Shown: positions 1 through 9,688 of the stretch, piece by piece | Layout of the letters: each line of letters starts with the position of its first letter | Position numbering within the stretch: position 1 is the first letter of the stretch | Assembly (NCBI RefSeq): GCF_000002425.4 | Contig: NC_037265.1 | Location: 1,583,980-1,647,979, forward strand | Length of the DNA: 64,000 bases | Source: Physcomitrium patens | Taxonomy: Eukaryota; Streptophyta; Bryopsida; Funariales; Funariaceae | Direction of reading: 5' to 3' | Position numbers and translations under genes: made by a program | The notes under the pieces: model-generated | The model's database searches: none | What the model saw: only the letters and a program-made list of their open reading frames with translations | Told to the model about the DNA's origin: nothing

Positions 1-503
1 TTCCAATCGATGCATCTTGCGTTTTGTACAGTACCTTCGGCACATTTTACTATGATCTCATACATCTGCACAAGCATTTGAAACATGCGACTGCCCACAA
101 CATTCACCTGAAAAGAAAGTGTGTCTACAGACGGCGCAGTCGATGGTGTGAAATCTACGCGCAAACGATACCGCACATGCACTAGCGAAGGAGAAAATCT
201 GCTGATAAACAAGCTCCCGGATATAAATATCGTAGTCACATCAGCTCCACTTGCGTACTCCTGGAACTTCCGTAATACCGGACGCCGTGATAGTGACAAA
301 TTGTTATGATATTTCGAAAAAGACAATTGCGCAACTAATCGTCGTCGATGAGAAACTACGAACGTGAATGAAGAGTAAACAGTACAACCTATCTGGTTGA
401 AAGACGTAACACATTTTGGAAAGCACCCATCCGTGAAATTTCCGAGCACATATTCCGACCACTCGGTGACATCTTCATTACGGACGAGATGCTGATCATG
501 GAA
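1..503 (-). CDS. Unrecognised partial coding exon, runs off the left edge
   Basis: Read on the minus strand, one frame stays open for about 167 codons from just after a TAG near position 505 to the window edge. It has no early ATG, so it is more likely an internal exon than a complete gene. An AG at about 492-493 could be the acceptor, but the pyrimidine tract before it is weak. The product is rich in hydrophobic and beta-type stretches (for example FTFVVSHRRRLVAQL and VTTIFISGSLF), with several Cys in the first third. I do not recognise the family. The segment is more GC-rich and CpG-rich than the neighbouring DNA, which supports host coding sequence. A shorter frame on the plus strand (about 364-579) competes with it. 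The gene could share a transcript with the minus-strand 5'-gene-like sequence at 588-1,640, but no splice chain was traced. Confidence 0.4.
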
Positions 504-822
504 CTACCCATGAGAAACGGGAATCAGTACAGTAATTGTTCCTTCCAAGCACCATTTTTTCAACCAAAAGAATTATAAACCCATGAAGGCTTGAAATTTC
601 ATGGTGTACATGGTTAAACGGTCAACTAAGTTAATTTTCTCGTCCAATCCCAGACAAACTACATAATTGTTTCGATCAATATGAGGACGGGGGGTACACC
701 TGTTGAACTGGATATCAAGCACGATAAGCAGTTCTTGCTGAATTGAGCTCCTACCTCATAAAAGATTCAGATTTAATATCACCACCTCAGAACTTCAATG
801 ACTCAGAAAACCTAAAATTGCT

Positions 823-1640
823 TCAAACCAGAAAGTAGACTGTCGGCAGAAAGAATCCATGTTTGCGTTTCCAAATAGCATGATGCAGGGATAACCTAAA
901 ATGATCTGTGACTGCTTTTAAGCTAGGTAGGTATGTAGTTGACAAACATGTAGCTACCCACAGAAACGAAAGAGACACGGTACAGATCGATAGACCCTCG
1001 TTTCCGATGAAAAAAAAAAAGTACACTTGCAAAAAATAAAACGGAATTGCATGCAGACCCTCTTCACTAGAAACGAAGTGCTGATGTCATAACGTATCAG
1101 CCTACGATCACTTAAGTGTCAAGTGTACCTAAGAATTGGAGAGAATCAAAGTTGGGAAGGCACACCAACCCGGGGCTGCCAAGAGATCCCCCGAACGCCA
1201 TGAAATCAGGCAAGTGGAGGAGTGTTAAGGAGTTAACAGACGAGGAATATGAGAGAGCAGGATCGGATGGGAATTGTGAGGTCCGGTTCACCGCAACAGA
1301 GAGAGGAGGGAGCACTGTGCAGAAACAAAGATCGAAAGGGCAAGAGCAAGAGAAGGAAGGTGAGAAGAGCATACATACCTGGGACACAGGCAGGCAGAGA
1401 AACGAGAGGCGAGGGAAAGGGCAGGTTCCAGTGCAAATGACGTGGAGGTGGAGATGGCAGTGATGCGTTCGTTAGATTGCAGGCATCGGGAAAGCGAAGG
1501 GGTGGCGAGAGTCACGAGAGCAATAAAGCAGAAAAAGGAAACGGAACGGGGGAGGAGGAGGAGAAGGACATGGCAGTGCAGGGTAGAGCAGGGTTAGGGC
1601 TAGAGAGGGAGGAAGGGTTAGGGTTAGGGGCGAGGGGCAT
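823..1640 (-). pseudogene. Possible 5' part of a minus-strand gene, product unknown
   Basis: This stretch is clearly richer in GC than its surroundings. On the minus strand it starts with CT-rich leader-like DNA containing CCCTAACCC boxes, followed by short open frames. The frame at 823-1,032 (LPSLKAVTDHFRLSLHHAIWKRKHGFF core) is kept in the second copy at 59,666-59,857. Because the two copies are nearly identical DNA, that conservation is weak evidence of coding. A CCAG/GTATGTATG donor-like site lies near 1,377-1,380. Copy 2 is cut off at 59,467, so any downstream exons of the gene exist only on the copy 1 side, where the 1-503 open frame lies. No product family was recognised, and a non-coding leader is equally possible. 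Confidence 0.3.
1591..1630 (-). promoter_or_regulatory. Telo-box-like CCCTAACCC cluster
   Basis: Three GGGTTAGGG-type motifs (CCCTAACCC on the minus strand) sit upstream of the CT-rich leader of the presumed minus-strand gene. Degenerate copies occur at 60,456-60,488 in the second duplication copy. In plants, AAACCCTAA-type boxes are known promoter elements of translation-related genes. The variant here lacks the third A, so the assignment is tentative. The run is too short to be a telomere. Confidence 0.3.
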
Positions 1641-1669
1641 ATTGTGAGCTGTCAAGGCCGCAAGACCGG

Positions 1670-3148
1670 GTGAGGAGACACAGCAAGACCGATGACAGAT
1701 GATGGCATTGATGCATTTCCACCCAACCCAACAAAGTCATCACCTGGACTTTCCTCACTAACTGTCTCATTGCTGTGCACTTAACCCCCCTCCCTCCTTC
1801 CTATGTATGCTTCCACCTGCATTCACACCTTCGATGATGTGGTATTGATTCCATTGTTGTTTGTGTTGCCAAGTCTCCTTCTGTTAGGGTTGGGGAGGAG
1901 GGGCATCATAAATCTGCATCATTGTTTGTTGCATGAATCTGCTACACTGCATTGCATTGCATTTTGACCCATCATGTTTGTCCTTCTGTAATCACATCAA
2001 TGTCCTTCCACAATGAGCACATATTGCATTGTAACCCCAACTCAGAACACTATGTGCTTTCTACAGATTATTAGGATTTAAGAATTTCCATATTGTTCAT
2101 GAAATTATTACATAAAACAACATTTCCACACATCTAATATAAGGCTCCAGTCGGTAGTGTTCTTTCATCATCCAAAAGGATCAAACACCGCATTATTTGT
2201 TTGACTTGGTCTAAATTTTTTTGATTCAAAATCTTTAAAATTTATGAATTTTGAAAAGACTAGTTGTTTTTATCAAATTTTTTTTGCAAGAATACAGTCC
2301 TTTCTAGCTACTTTCAAGTATTATGCAAACAATTGTATCTTTTGAAATTTTTTTTTTTATATATTTTTACTTTTAATATTTAATTTTTATAATTCATTTT
2401 TTTTATATTTGGTGATATATATATATATATATACATACATATATATTTCTCACTTTAAGTTTATACAATCATTTTTGATTTCGGGGCAATCTCTTTTTAT
2501 TTCAAACAGAAAAAAATTCTATTTCACATCTATACAATTTTTAATTTTTAAGTTCAATTAAACTAATAAATAAAATAATTATTCATGTATTTTCTGATAT
2601 TTATAAAATATATATATATGCCAATTGTAAAGAATAACACAAATAATGATTGTTAGCTCTTTAAAAATCTTCTTAGTTACATAAAAGTAAATAAGATTAA
2701 ATATTTTATATCTTAAAGAAAACATTGTTTAAATGTTTTTTGATATAGACGAACAAAACATGTATCTATCTCATCTTTATTTGAATCAACTTCTAGGCCT
2801 AATTTTTTGTATGCCTTTTGTTTTGCAAGGAATTTGTATTATGATATCATTTATATAGTGTTGTCTTCTTATTATAAATCATCTTTATTTAAAGAATGTC
2901 ATAGTATCAAGTTAAAAAATACATACAACAACAACTTTAAAGTGATATTTAAGGTATATAAAATATTATGAAAAAAACTATAAAAATAAATAATTTACAC
3001 TTTGTTTATTTTAGAATTCCAAAAAATGACTTAATTAAAATTTACAGCAAGAAATCATAAAATAAATAAAATACAACTATGTAAAGTAAAATTAATAAAA
3101 CATGGTTTTTATAAACCTTGAATAATATATATATGTATATTAAGCTTG

Positions 3149-3189
<41 letters not shown>

Positions 3190-3427
3190 CTCAACTATAT
3201 ATATTCTTAAATACAATATCTTAAACTGCTGTAATATTTTGGTAATCTTGGAGCCACATAAAAAAAAGGTTTTTGATAAACGAATAATTGTTGTATTTAG
3301 ATTAGCAAAAAGATGACAAAAATTGTTTGAGTTTTGTGGAATAGGTCAAGCATGGATAGATAGAAAACTGTTATCTTAAACAGAAATTTCCAAGTTACTC
3401 TTTCTTAATGCTAATCTAATATTATTT
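1670..3427. other. Copy-1-specific AT-rich segment of the duplication, no gene seen
   Basis: This 1.76-kb stretch is absent from the second copy, which jumps from 60,521 to 60,533. It is AT-rich, with TA runs near 2,417-2,432 and 3,150-3,184. No open frame or transposon feature was recognised. It may be an insertion in copy 1 or a deletion in copy 2. Confidence 0.5.
3150..3184. repeat. TA microsatellite
   Basis: About 17 uninterrupted TA dinucleotides. Similar TA runs lie at 3,869-3,893, 25,163-25,188, 31,750-31,781, 38,329-38,350, 43,495-43,520, 62,727-62,750 and 62,877-62,899. Confidence 0.95.
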
Positions 3428-4808
3428 TTTCTTCTTTGTCCTAAGCATGGTCACCAATTTTTCTTGTTCATGTATGCTCTGTACTTCTAAAAACAATTGT
3501 TTCTTCAAAGATTTCTTTTTATATGCTCTCTAACTATCTAAGTGTATTTTGCAAAAACAATTGGCACTATATTCACTTACACATATATGAATATATATGT
3601 ACGTATAAAAAATTTTAAAAATGCTCTTTTAATGATGTTTAATTTCCATTGTAATATTGAATTCACAATTTATTTGATGATGTAGCAAACCTTGTTATTA
3701 ATTTTGTATGTTATTTCACTTGTGGTATAATTATTCATAAATATTACTTCACATAAATGTATTTGATAACTAGGGCCCCTGTACTTATTTTTATCATTTA
3801 AAATGTTTTTAAGAACAATTATTAATTTAAAGACATTGGTATAAATCATGGTTTAGTAGAGTAATAATACATATATATATATATATATATATATGAATGT
3901 GTGTGTCTGCATGCATTTAATAAATTGACTTAAATATAATTGATTTAAAAAATTTAAGAAAATAAGAAAATAAGAAATAAAAAAATAAAAAAATAAAAAA
4001 TTACAAAGCTTAAATTACTTAAATACCAATCAATCAATGGGTGTATTATTCTAGTTTTGAATTCTAATTTAATGTATGTACGAGTTTTATTTATTTTTTT
4101 ATTAGGATTTTACGAATTGTATGAATTTAATATTTTGAAGAATATCTTTGTATGATTTGGAAAAAAATTGAAGACTTCTTAAGTGTGAAAGAACTTTCAA
4201 TGTAGTCTGTCTGGGTCTGTATTGTTTTTAACTTTTGTGAAGGTTGCATATTAGATTGTATATAGTTGTTTCAGAGTTACTTTCAATAAATAAATAATAT
4301 TTATATGGTGATAATTTTTAATCTTAATTTGAAGTTATTTGTATATTATGTAAAATAAGACTATACACGTGTTCACTGAGGTGACTTATAAATTTGATTA
4401 CTGGAATAGAAGACAATCTGCTTCTTCTTTACGTTGGGGTACAGACTGGTTCGTTTATTATCTTGATCCCTTTGTTGTTTTACAAAAAATAGTTCTTTTA
4501 AGCAGTATTTTTAAAAAACACTTAAATCAAAACTGAAGAAATATGATGTAGTAGAAGTGTCAGTACATGTGCCAGATAGAAGGGGAGAGTGATGATATCA
4601 GCTGCAGTGCAGTTCGATGCTTCAGACAAGGGAGTCAACGCTTGTCAATATAAATGTCGTGAGAGAAGAGGCTTGCATCGTCACAGGAGTCTCAATATGC
4701 GTTACCGCACATCCAGGAGACGGACCCAATTCTTAGTTCCATTTCCTGCATCGAGCTGAGCGAATACGGGAGGTTGGAAGATTGGAGAAGTGAGAAGAAA
4801 AGTCGCAC

Positions 4809-4984
4809 CTGGCGTACCCGGCAGATTCCGCTTGCGTTTAACCGCAGCAGTAAGAGGCTGCCCACTTGAGACCGTGACGGTGGTGGTTGTGGGTGTGGGC
4901 GGGGTGAATGACGTTGGGGCATCTATGCGGTTGCCTGATGACACACTCACCTCACCAGCTGATGCGCTGGTTAGACAATGTCAT
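4809..4984 (-). pseudogene. Orphan first exon of an INDETERMINATE DOMAIN (IDD) zinc-finger gene
   Basis: On the minus strand the frame reading SAGEVSVSSGNRIDAP, then a Thr/Pro-rich linker, then AVKRKRNLPGTP ends at a donor-like CCAG/GTGCGA (exon end 4,809). KRKRNLPGTP is the basic nuclear-localisation block that precedes the four zinc fingers in plant IDD transcription factors. A phase-1 splice after the first G of the next codon (Asp of DPDAEV in the family) is where I expect the first intron. IDD proteins are nuclear DNA-binding regulators of development. The in-frame ATG candidate at 4,984-4,982 belongs to a frame that closes after about ten codons, so at least one frameshift, or an unseen upstream splice, separates it from the KRKRNLPGTP frame. 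No zinc-finger exon is seen further left: unique DNA ends near 4,552, where the duplicated block begins. The gene is therefore probably truncated, or has a very long first intron. Confidence 0.6.
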
Positions 4985-6650
4985 TGCCTCTTCTTCTTGT
5001 TGCTCCTTCACAGCAGCGGGGAAGAGCCCAACGAGAGCGCAGGAAGAGTCTGACGTCCCAGAAAAGCAAGGGAGTGAGGGAGAAGGAAGAGGGGAGTCTA
5101 AGGGAGATGCAACGAAGCTGCCGTTCACAGCAGCTGACGACACCAAACCTGAGCTGCCGTGGGCGTGCTCTTTTCGCGCGCCATACTCTACCCTGTCTGC
5201 AACCCAGACTAGCGATCCTTCTGCACACGAGAGCGCCGTTGCAACAAACTTTGACAATTCCGCCACTCCCGGTGATTCCTTACCAGCTCGTCTTCTGGTT
5301 TCCGATCAATACCTTCCTATGAGCCCTGGCTACCACGGTAGGCACAAATTGCATCATCGCCAGCGCTTCTACACGTATTTCCCTACCCTACCGCCTGCAG
5401 ACGCCGTCCAGGCTGCCGCTGCAGAACGATGATGCTACTCCTACCTCTTCGTCCGCCCCTAAAGAAACAAGCCAGAGGACAGGACCGCGGACTCTGCCGA
5501 ACGAAGATTCATCTCCTCCGCCCTCTTCGTCCATGCCTGTGCCTGCGCCGTATGCAAGCCAGCCCCTGCGAACAGCACACTGTACCTCATTCTCAAGACA
5601 CCCCCTCCCAGTGAACAAGGGGGGTGAGGAGGAGGAGGAGGGCAGAAACATACAGGAGCAAGAGAAGGGGGAAAAAGGAATCTAGCAAAATGAAGGCCCA
5701 ATACTCATAAGATTACACCAGAAAGGATGGAAGAGAGGAAGAAGGGGGAAAAGAAGGCTCCAAAAACAGGCTTTCAACGATGACGACAAAAGTATGCGCA
5801 AGAGCAGGACCTGTCTGACCCGACCCAACCTGAAGTGATGAGGGAGGGAGGGAAGGTGGCGAAGGAGGAGCGGAGCAGAATAGAAGCGAGTGAGGACAGT
5901 AGAGGAGTGGCAGATGGGCAGGCAGCCGAGCGCAGACGACGGCGACGACGGCGACGACGACTTATGTTGCTACTACCGCAGTTGTTGATGTTGTTGTTGC
6001 TGCTGCAGCTGATGATGCTGCCAAGGATGCCCATGGGCTGAACGGCACCAACGGGGGATGGGGGCCCAACACACTAGTGCTGGCTGGCTGGCTGGGTGCA
6101 GCAGCGGCAGCAGTGGTAGTAGTAGGAAAGAGGGTGGGAGGGAGGGAGAGAGTGTGTCGTCGTGTACCGTAGAGTATTGTACTTCTCTCTCTCTCTCTCT
6201 CTGTGTGTCTGTCTGTCCTCACAGCTGGAGTGTAACTTCGTATAATGAATGGTGCTTAAGGAGAGCGAGCGAGCGAGCGAGTGACTCGGTGATGGATTGA
6301 CCAGCACTGGGTGCCACCGAGCACGACACACACCTCTACTCTCCTCCACTCTACTCTTCTACTACTCTACTCTCAAAATCTCTCTTTCTCTCGCTCTCTC
6401 TTCGTTGCAGCTCCAGCAACACCATCCTCGCAACTTACCCCCTTCTTCCCCTTGCCCAGTTTCCCCTGTTTCCCTCCTCGACCCCTCTTCCCTTCCTTCT
6501 CCTCTTTCCTTCTTTCCTCCCCCTTGCCAGCCAGGTCCCCACCTCGCTCGCTCCATTCCTTTTGCTACTATTCACTGCTCTCTGTTCGACTCTTTTTGTT
6601 CCATGCTTCTTAAAAGCATCCCAAATCTTATTGTCACCTTCCTTTGAGCA
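4985..6650 (-). promoter_or_regulatory. GC-rich leader/promoter-like island upstream of the IDD exon
   Basis: This is the most GC-rich stretch in the window, with many overlapping low-complexity frames on both strands, none with a recognisable domain. It contains a CT run (6,185-6,202), GAGC repeats (6,264-6,281), CGACGG repeats (about 5,935-5,960) and a long CT-rich tract (6,340-6,560). On the minus strand it lies directly upstream of the IDD-like exon and would be its 5' leader and promoter. On the plus strand the CT-rich tract resembles plant 5' leaders, so a divergent promoter is possible. No gene follows on the plus side before the LINE at 7,205. Confidence 0.4.
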
Positions 6651-6823
6651 TGGAGGGTGGTGCTAGACCTTGCTTGTGTGTATCTGTACCACTAAAACCT
6701 AAGGTGGGCTACATGTGAAGTAACATGTATTCACATTCAGCAAATATATTCTCATTTCTTTTTGCATTTTTTCAAATATGTGCGGCTTGTGCTATTTAGC
6801 ATGTATGTCGCCCAGCAAGGCCC

Positions 6824-7130
6824 TTGTTGCAGGAGAGTATGGCTTCTTTTCCAAGGCTAATCCCACATCCAAATGACATATGGGTGAATGAAAGGTTCAT
6901 CCATAAATGTGGATGTTATTCATCCCTCGATCCAAGGACCAAATGTCTTTACTGTGGGACAAAGGCACGGAGGACTTGTCAGATTCTCTGTGTCCCCACA
7001 TGCAATGTTTTGCTTGTTCTTCATTGAACCTTGAGCTTGTAGAGGAGGGGGGATCTTCAAATGCAAAGAGGCCCCCAAAGTGTGTGTTTATGGGTACCTG
7101 TGTGGGGCTGAATGCCATTAAACTCACTTA
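6824..7130 (+). other. Unrecognised Cys-containing coding-like fragment
   Basis: Two overlapping plus-strand frames carry a clustered-Cys pattern (HKCGCY, KCLYC and C-x3-C spacing within 30 residues, then CPHMQCFAC in the second frame), as if one reading frame had slipped. It may be a remnant of a zinc-binding protein or of a transposase tail. The similarity is too weak to name a family. It lies just before the LINE remnant. Confidence 0.2.
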
Positions 7131-7204
7131 AAAGCTTCGTTTTCATAGGATGCATGTCACCAGTGAAAGAGTCAATGCTGCTGCCTTTCTCTGCTTATAG
7201 GGTT

Positions 7205-9348
7205 GGTTCTCTTCAAACAAACACAACTTCAAGATATTCTACGTGAAATTATCAGGTTTGCTCAAAATGCCTTTACACTTAATAGATATATATATATTAG
7301 ATAATATACTACTTTTCCATGAGATGTTGGCATGATCCAAGAAAATCAAACAAAATTCAATTTTCTTGAAATTAGACTTTTTCAAAGCATATGATAGAGT
7401 CAATTGGCAATTCATATTTGTAACTATGACTAGAATGGGCTTTCTGTCAAAAAAATAAAATATATTAAAGATCACATTCATGGGCGCTGATGTAATGGTT
7501 ATTGTTAATGGCCAAACAACCACACCTTTCTCAATCAATCACAGAGTACGTCAAAGATGACCAATAGCCTCATATCTTTTCCTGATAGTAGGAGAGGCCT
7601 TGAATGCAAGAATACACCTAATTCAATAGCAAGGATTACTTAAAGGGATACATATATCAAGCTCAAAAAATCAACAACTCATCTTACAATATGAAGATGA
7701 CACCTTATTCTCAATACAAATAGAAAAGAACTCAGTGGCACACTTAGTTGAAATCCTAAATACATTTAAAAAAGCTTTTGTGATCAATTGATCTAAATCA
7801 AGTACATAATGAATAGAAAAAGAAAAAAAAAGAAGAAAAAAAAAAAAAGAAGAAAAAAAAAAAAAACCATCTATCTATATGGACAAATATATATGACTGG
7901 AAATGGATACAAGAGGGCAACATAACTAAACTTCTAGACACTTTTCTTAATGTTGTATTCTCAATATCAAATATTGATGAATTCTTCATTAACCAAGTAA
8001 AGCTAAAACTTAAGTACTAGAACATAATTAAATTATTTCTAATTGATAGATGTCTCATTTTTAATCAAGTATTAATGTCAATACTCTGATATTTTATAAG
8101 TGTTTGAGTATGTTCTAAGAAAGCTATCAAAAAAATTAAGATTCTTTAAAGGAATTAACTATATGCAAGATACAAACATAGGACTTGTACTTGTGTAGCA
8201 TAGCAAATATGTACTAAGAAAAAAATAATATGTATATTAAATTTCACAAACTAAGATGCCACCACAATAACTTTATTCAATAAATAGATTATTATAAGCC
8301 TTCATGCTTAGTAATTCAAATCTTTAGAACTTCTTTAAATATAGACTATCATATTTTTAACTTGAGAAAGGCAACCAATGGCCTCCAAATTGAAGATAGT
8401 GCATGGTAATCTAATACAAAAGTGCACATGGCTCTAAAATATAGAACAAAGTGAAATATGCTTGGAAGCAAGTATTTCATTATATAAAGTAGAAACAAAA
8501 AAATTCATTTAAGACAATTATGAATACTTAATTATAATATACTCAAGAATATGCCTCAAGTATTTTTCTACTATTTTAAAGGAAAAGAGTGGTATAACTT
8601 TACAAAAAAGATATAGAACAAATTAAAGATTATTGATCAATCACCAATCAAAACCTTTTATTATGGTTAAAACTAAAATTAATTTTTAATTAATAAATAA
8701 ATGAGAATAGGATTGTTAGTTGCTGTACAATATAACCACAAGTATATATGGTAATTTCATATCCAATGGGCTTCAACCACCTACAAAGGATGAATGGATT
8801 GGCCTCTTCTTCTTAGGATTTAATCATATCCTTGTTGTAGTCTATTATGCATGTAGAAAAAATTAGCTTATATGTAAGCAAGAAATTTAAATATCATTTG
8901 AAAGACTACCAAAAGAAATATTTTATAATAATTTAATCATACTAATACTCTTTTAAATTCTTGAGCATCAATTATGGTTGAAAATAACAATTGATTTCTA
9001 TAGGAGCAATGTATCTAATCTTATAAAAAAATGTCAATTTAAATTACACCTTTTGAAAGATATAAGTCATTGAATAAATAAAAGGAATAAAATAATACAA
9101 GATTTGATTCTATTTTGGCCCAATGATTGAACTTAGTCTTAATCCTAATAGATTTAATTGGCTAAAAGATATTCTAATTTTAGACATCACTACTAAAATG
9201 ATGAAAGAATAATAAAATAATTCAAAGTTATAAATTGACCTACAACATACAAAATAGAAGGACCAAATCTCTTTTAGTTTTCTTTTTAATTGAAAGAATA
9301 GTTAGCATAAGAATTGTATCTAAAAAGAATCAGCTTTCATATGGATTA
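7205..9348 (+). mobile_element. LINE (non-LTR retrotransposon) remnant, reverse-transcriptase part
   Basis: The plus strand encodes a decayed L1-type reverse transcriptase. In order it shows QNAFTLNRY..DNILLFHEML, LKLDFFKAYDRVNW (about 7,366-7,408), an MGF segment with GADVMVIVNGQTTTPF, P-IASYLF-IVGEALN, KGIHISS, and YEDDTLF (about 7,690-7,710), the catalytic box in which family members have YADD-like residues. Downstream, WTNIYDWKWIQEGNITKLLDTFL and LIDRCLIFNQVLMSILWYFISV match the LINE thumb and C-terminal region. The 5' part (endonuclease) is not visible. Many in-frame stops and small indels show it is dead. A long poly-A/AAG tract sits at 7,817-7,866. The 3' continuation lies beyond the Tc1-like insertion, from 12,191. 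Confidence 0.8.
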
Positions 9349-9381
9349 CAGTGACAAACGAAACCAAGTACAAAATCTGAA
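9349..9381 (+). repeat. Left terminal inverted repeat of Tc1-like copy 1
   Basis: The repeat is about 33 bp, ending in ACAAAATCTGAA, and is inverted at 12,156-12,188 with a few mismatches. It is flanked outside by TA. Confidence 0.85.
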
Positions 9382-9688
9382 CACTCATAGTTCATTGATC
9401 CTTCCAACTGACACATAAGTCAATTGATAGAATTACTTTTTTATTGTGTGTATTCATCCAGTCCTCTACATGGATGAAAAATCTCATTATCATTTGAGGT
9501 AGGGTTTATGAAAAAAGTGTTGTAGAAGCACACAGACGTGCGTACTCAGTTTTGGTTGCTTCTTCTTGCTGAATTTCGAAATTTCAATGTACACTCCTTG
9601 TTGCAAGATTTGAGGGCATTTTTTGTTTGTTGTGTTGGTCTTGTTGTGTACTATCTATAATGAAAGTTGATTTGTCAATTGTATCTCT

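Larger units (their letters stand above)
588..4552 (+). repeat. Segmental duplication, copy 1 (partner 59,467-63,510)
   Basis: From GGCTTGAAATTTCATGG at 588 to AAATCAAAACTGAAG near 4,540, this segment matches 59,467-63,510 in the same orientation. Identity is high over the first 1 kb and lower, with several indels, in the AT-rich remainder. Copy 1 holds about 1.76 kb (roughly 1,670-3,427) that copy 2 lacks. Copy 2 holds a Tc1-like transposon (60,987-62,570) and about 300 bp near 60,580-60,885 that copy 1 lacks. The GC-richer part, 588-1,640, looks like the 5' part of a minus-strand gene; the rest is AT-rich with TA microsatellites. Confidence 0.85.

Noticed and set aside
121-309. 62-residue plus-strand frame
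   Set aside because: It overlaps a much longer open frame on the minus strand (1-503) and has no family signature.
1591-1630. Telomere end
   Set aside because: Only a few GGGTTAGGG units are present, embedded in gene-like DNA and degenerate in the second copy.
4908-5432. 174-residue plus-strand protein in the GC-rich island
   Set aside because: No recognisable domain, biased composition, and it overlaps the better-supported minus-strand IDD-like exon and its leader.
5835-6041. Arg-rich and Leu-rich small protein
   Set aside because: The frame is a product of CGACGG and TTGTTG simple repeats, with no domain and equally good frames on the other strand.
6824-7130. piggyBac-type C-terminal zinc ribbon
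   Set aside because: The Cys spacing is only loosely similar, and no catalytic core or terminal repeats are nearby.
7798-7989. Phe-rich minus-strand frame
   Set aside because: It is caused by the poly-A/AAG tract at 7,817-7,866 within the LINE remnant.
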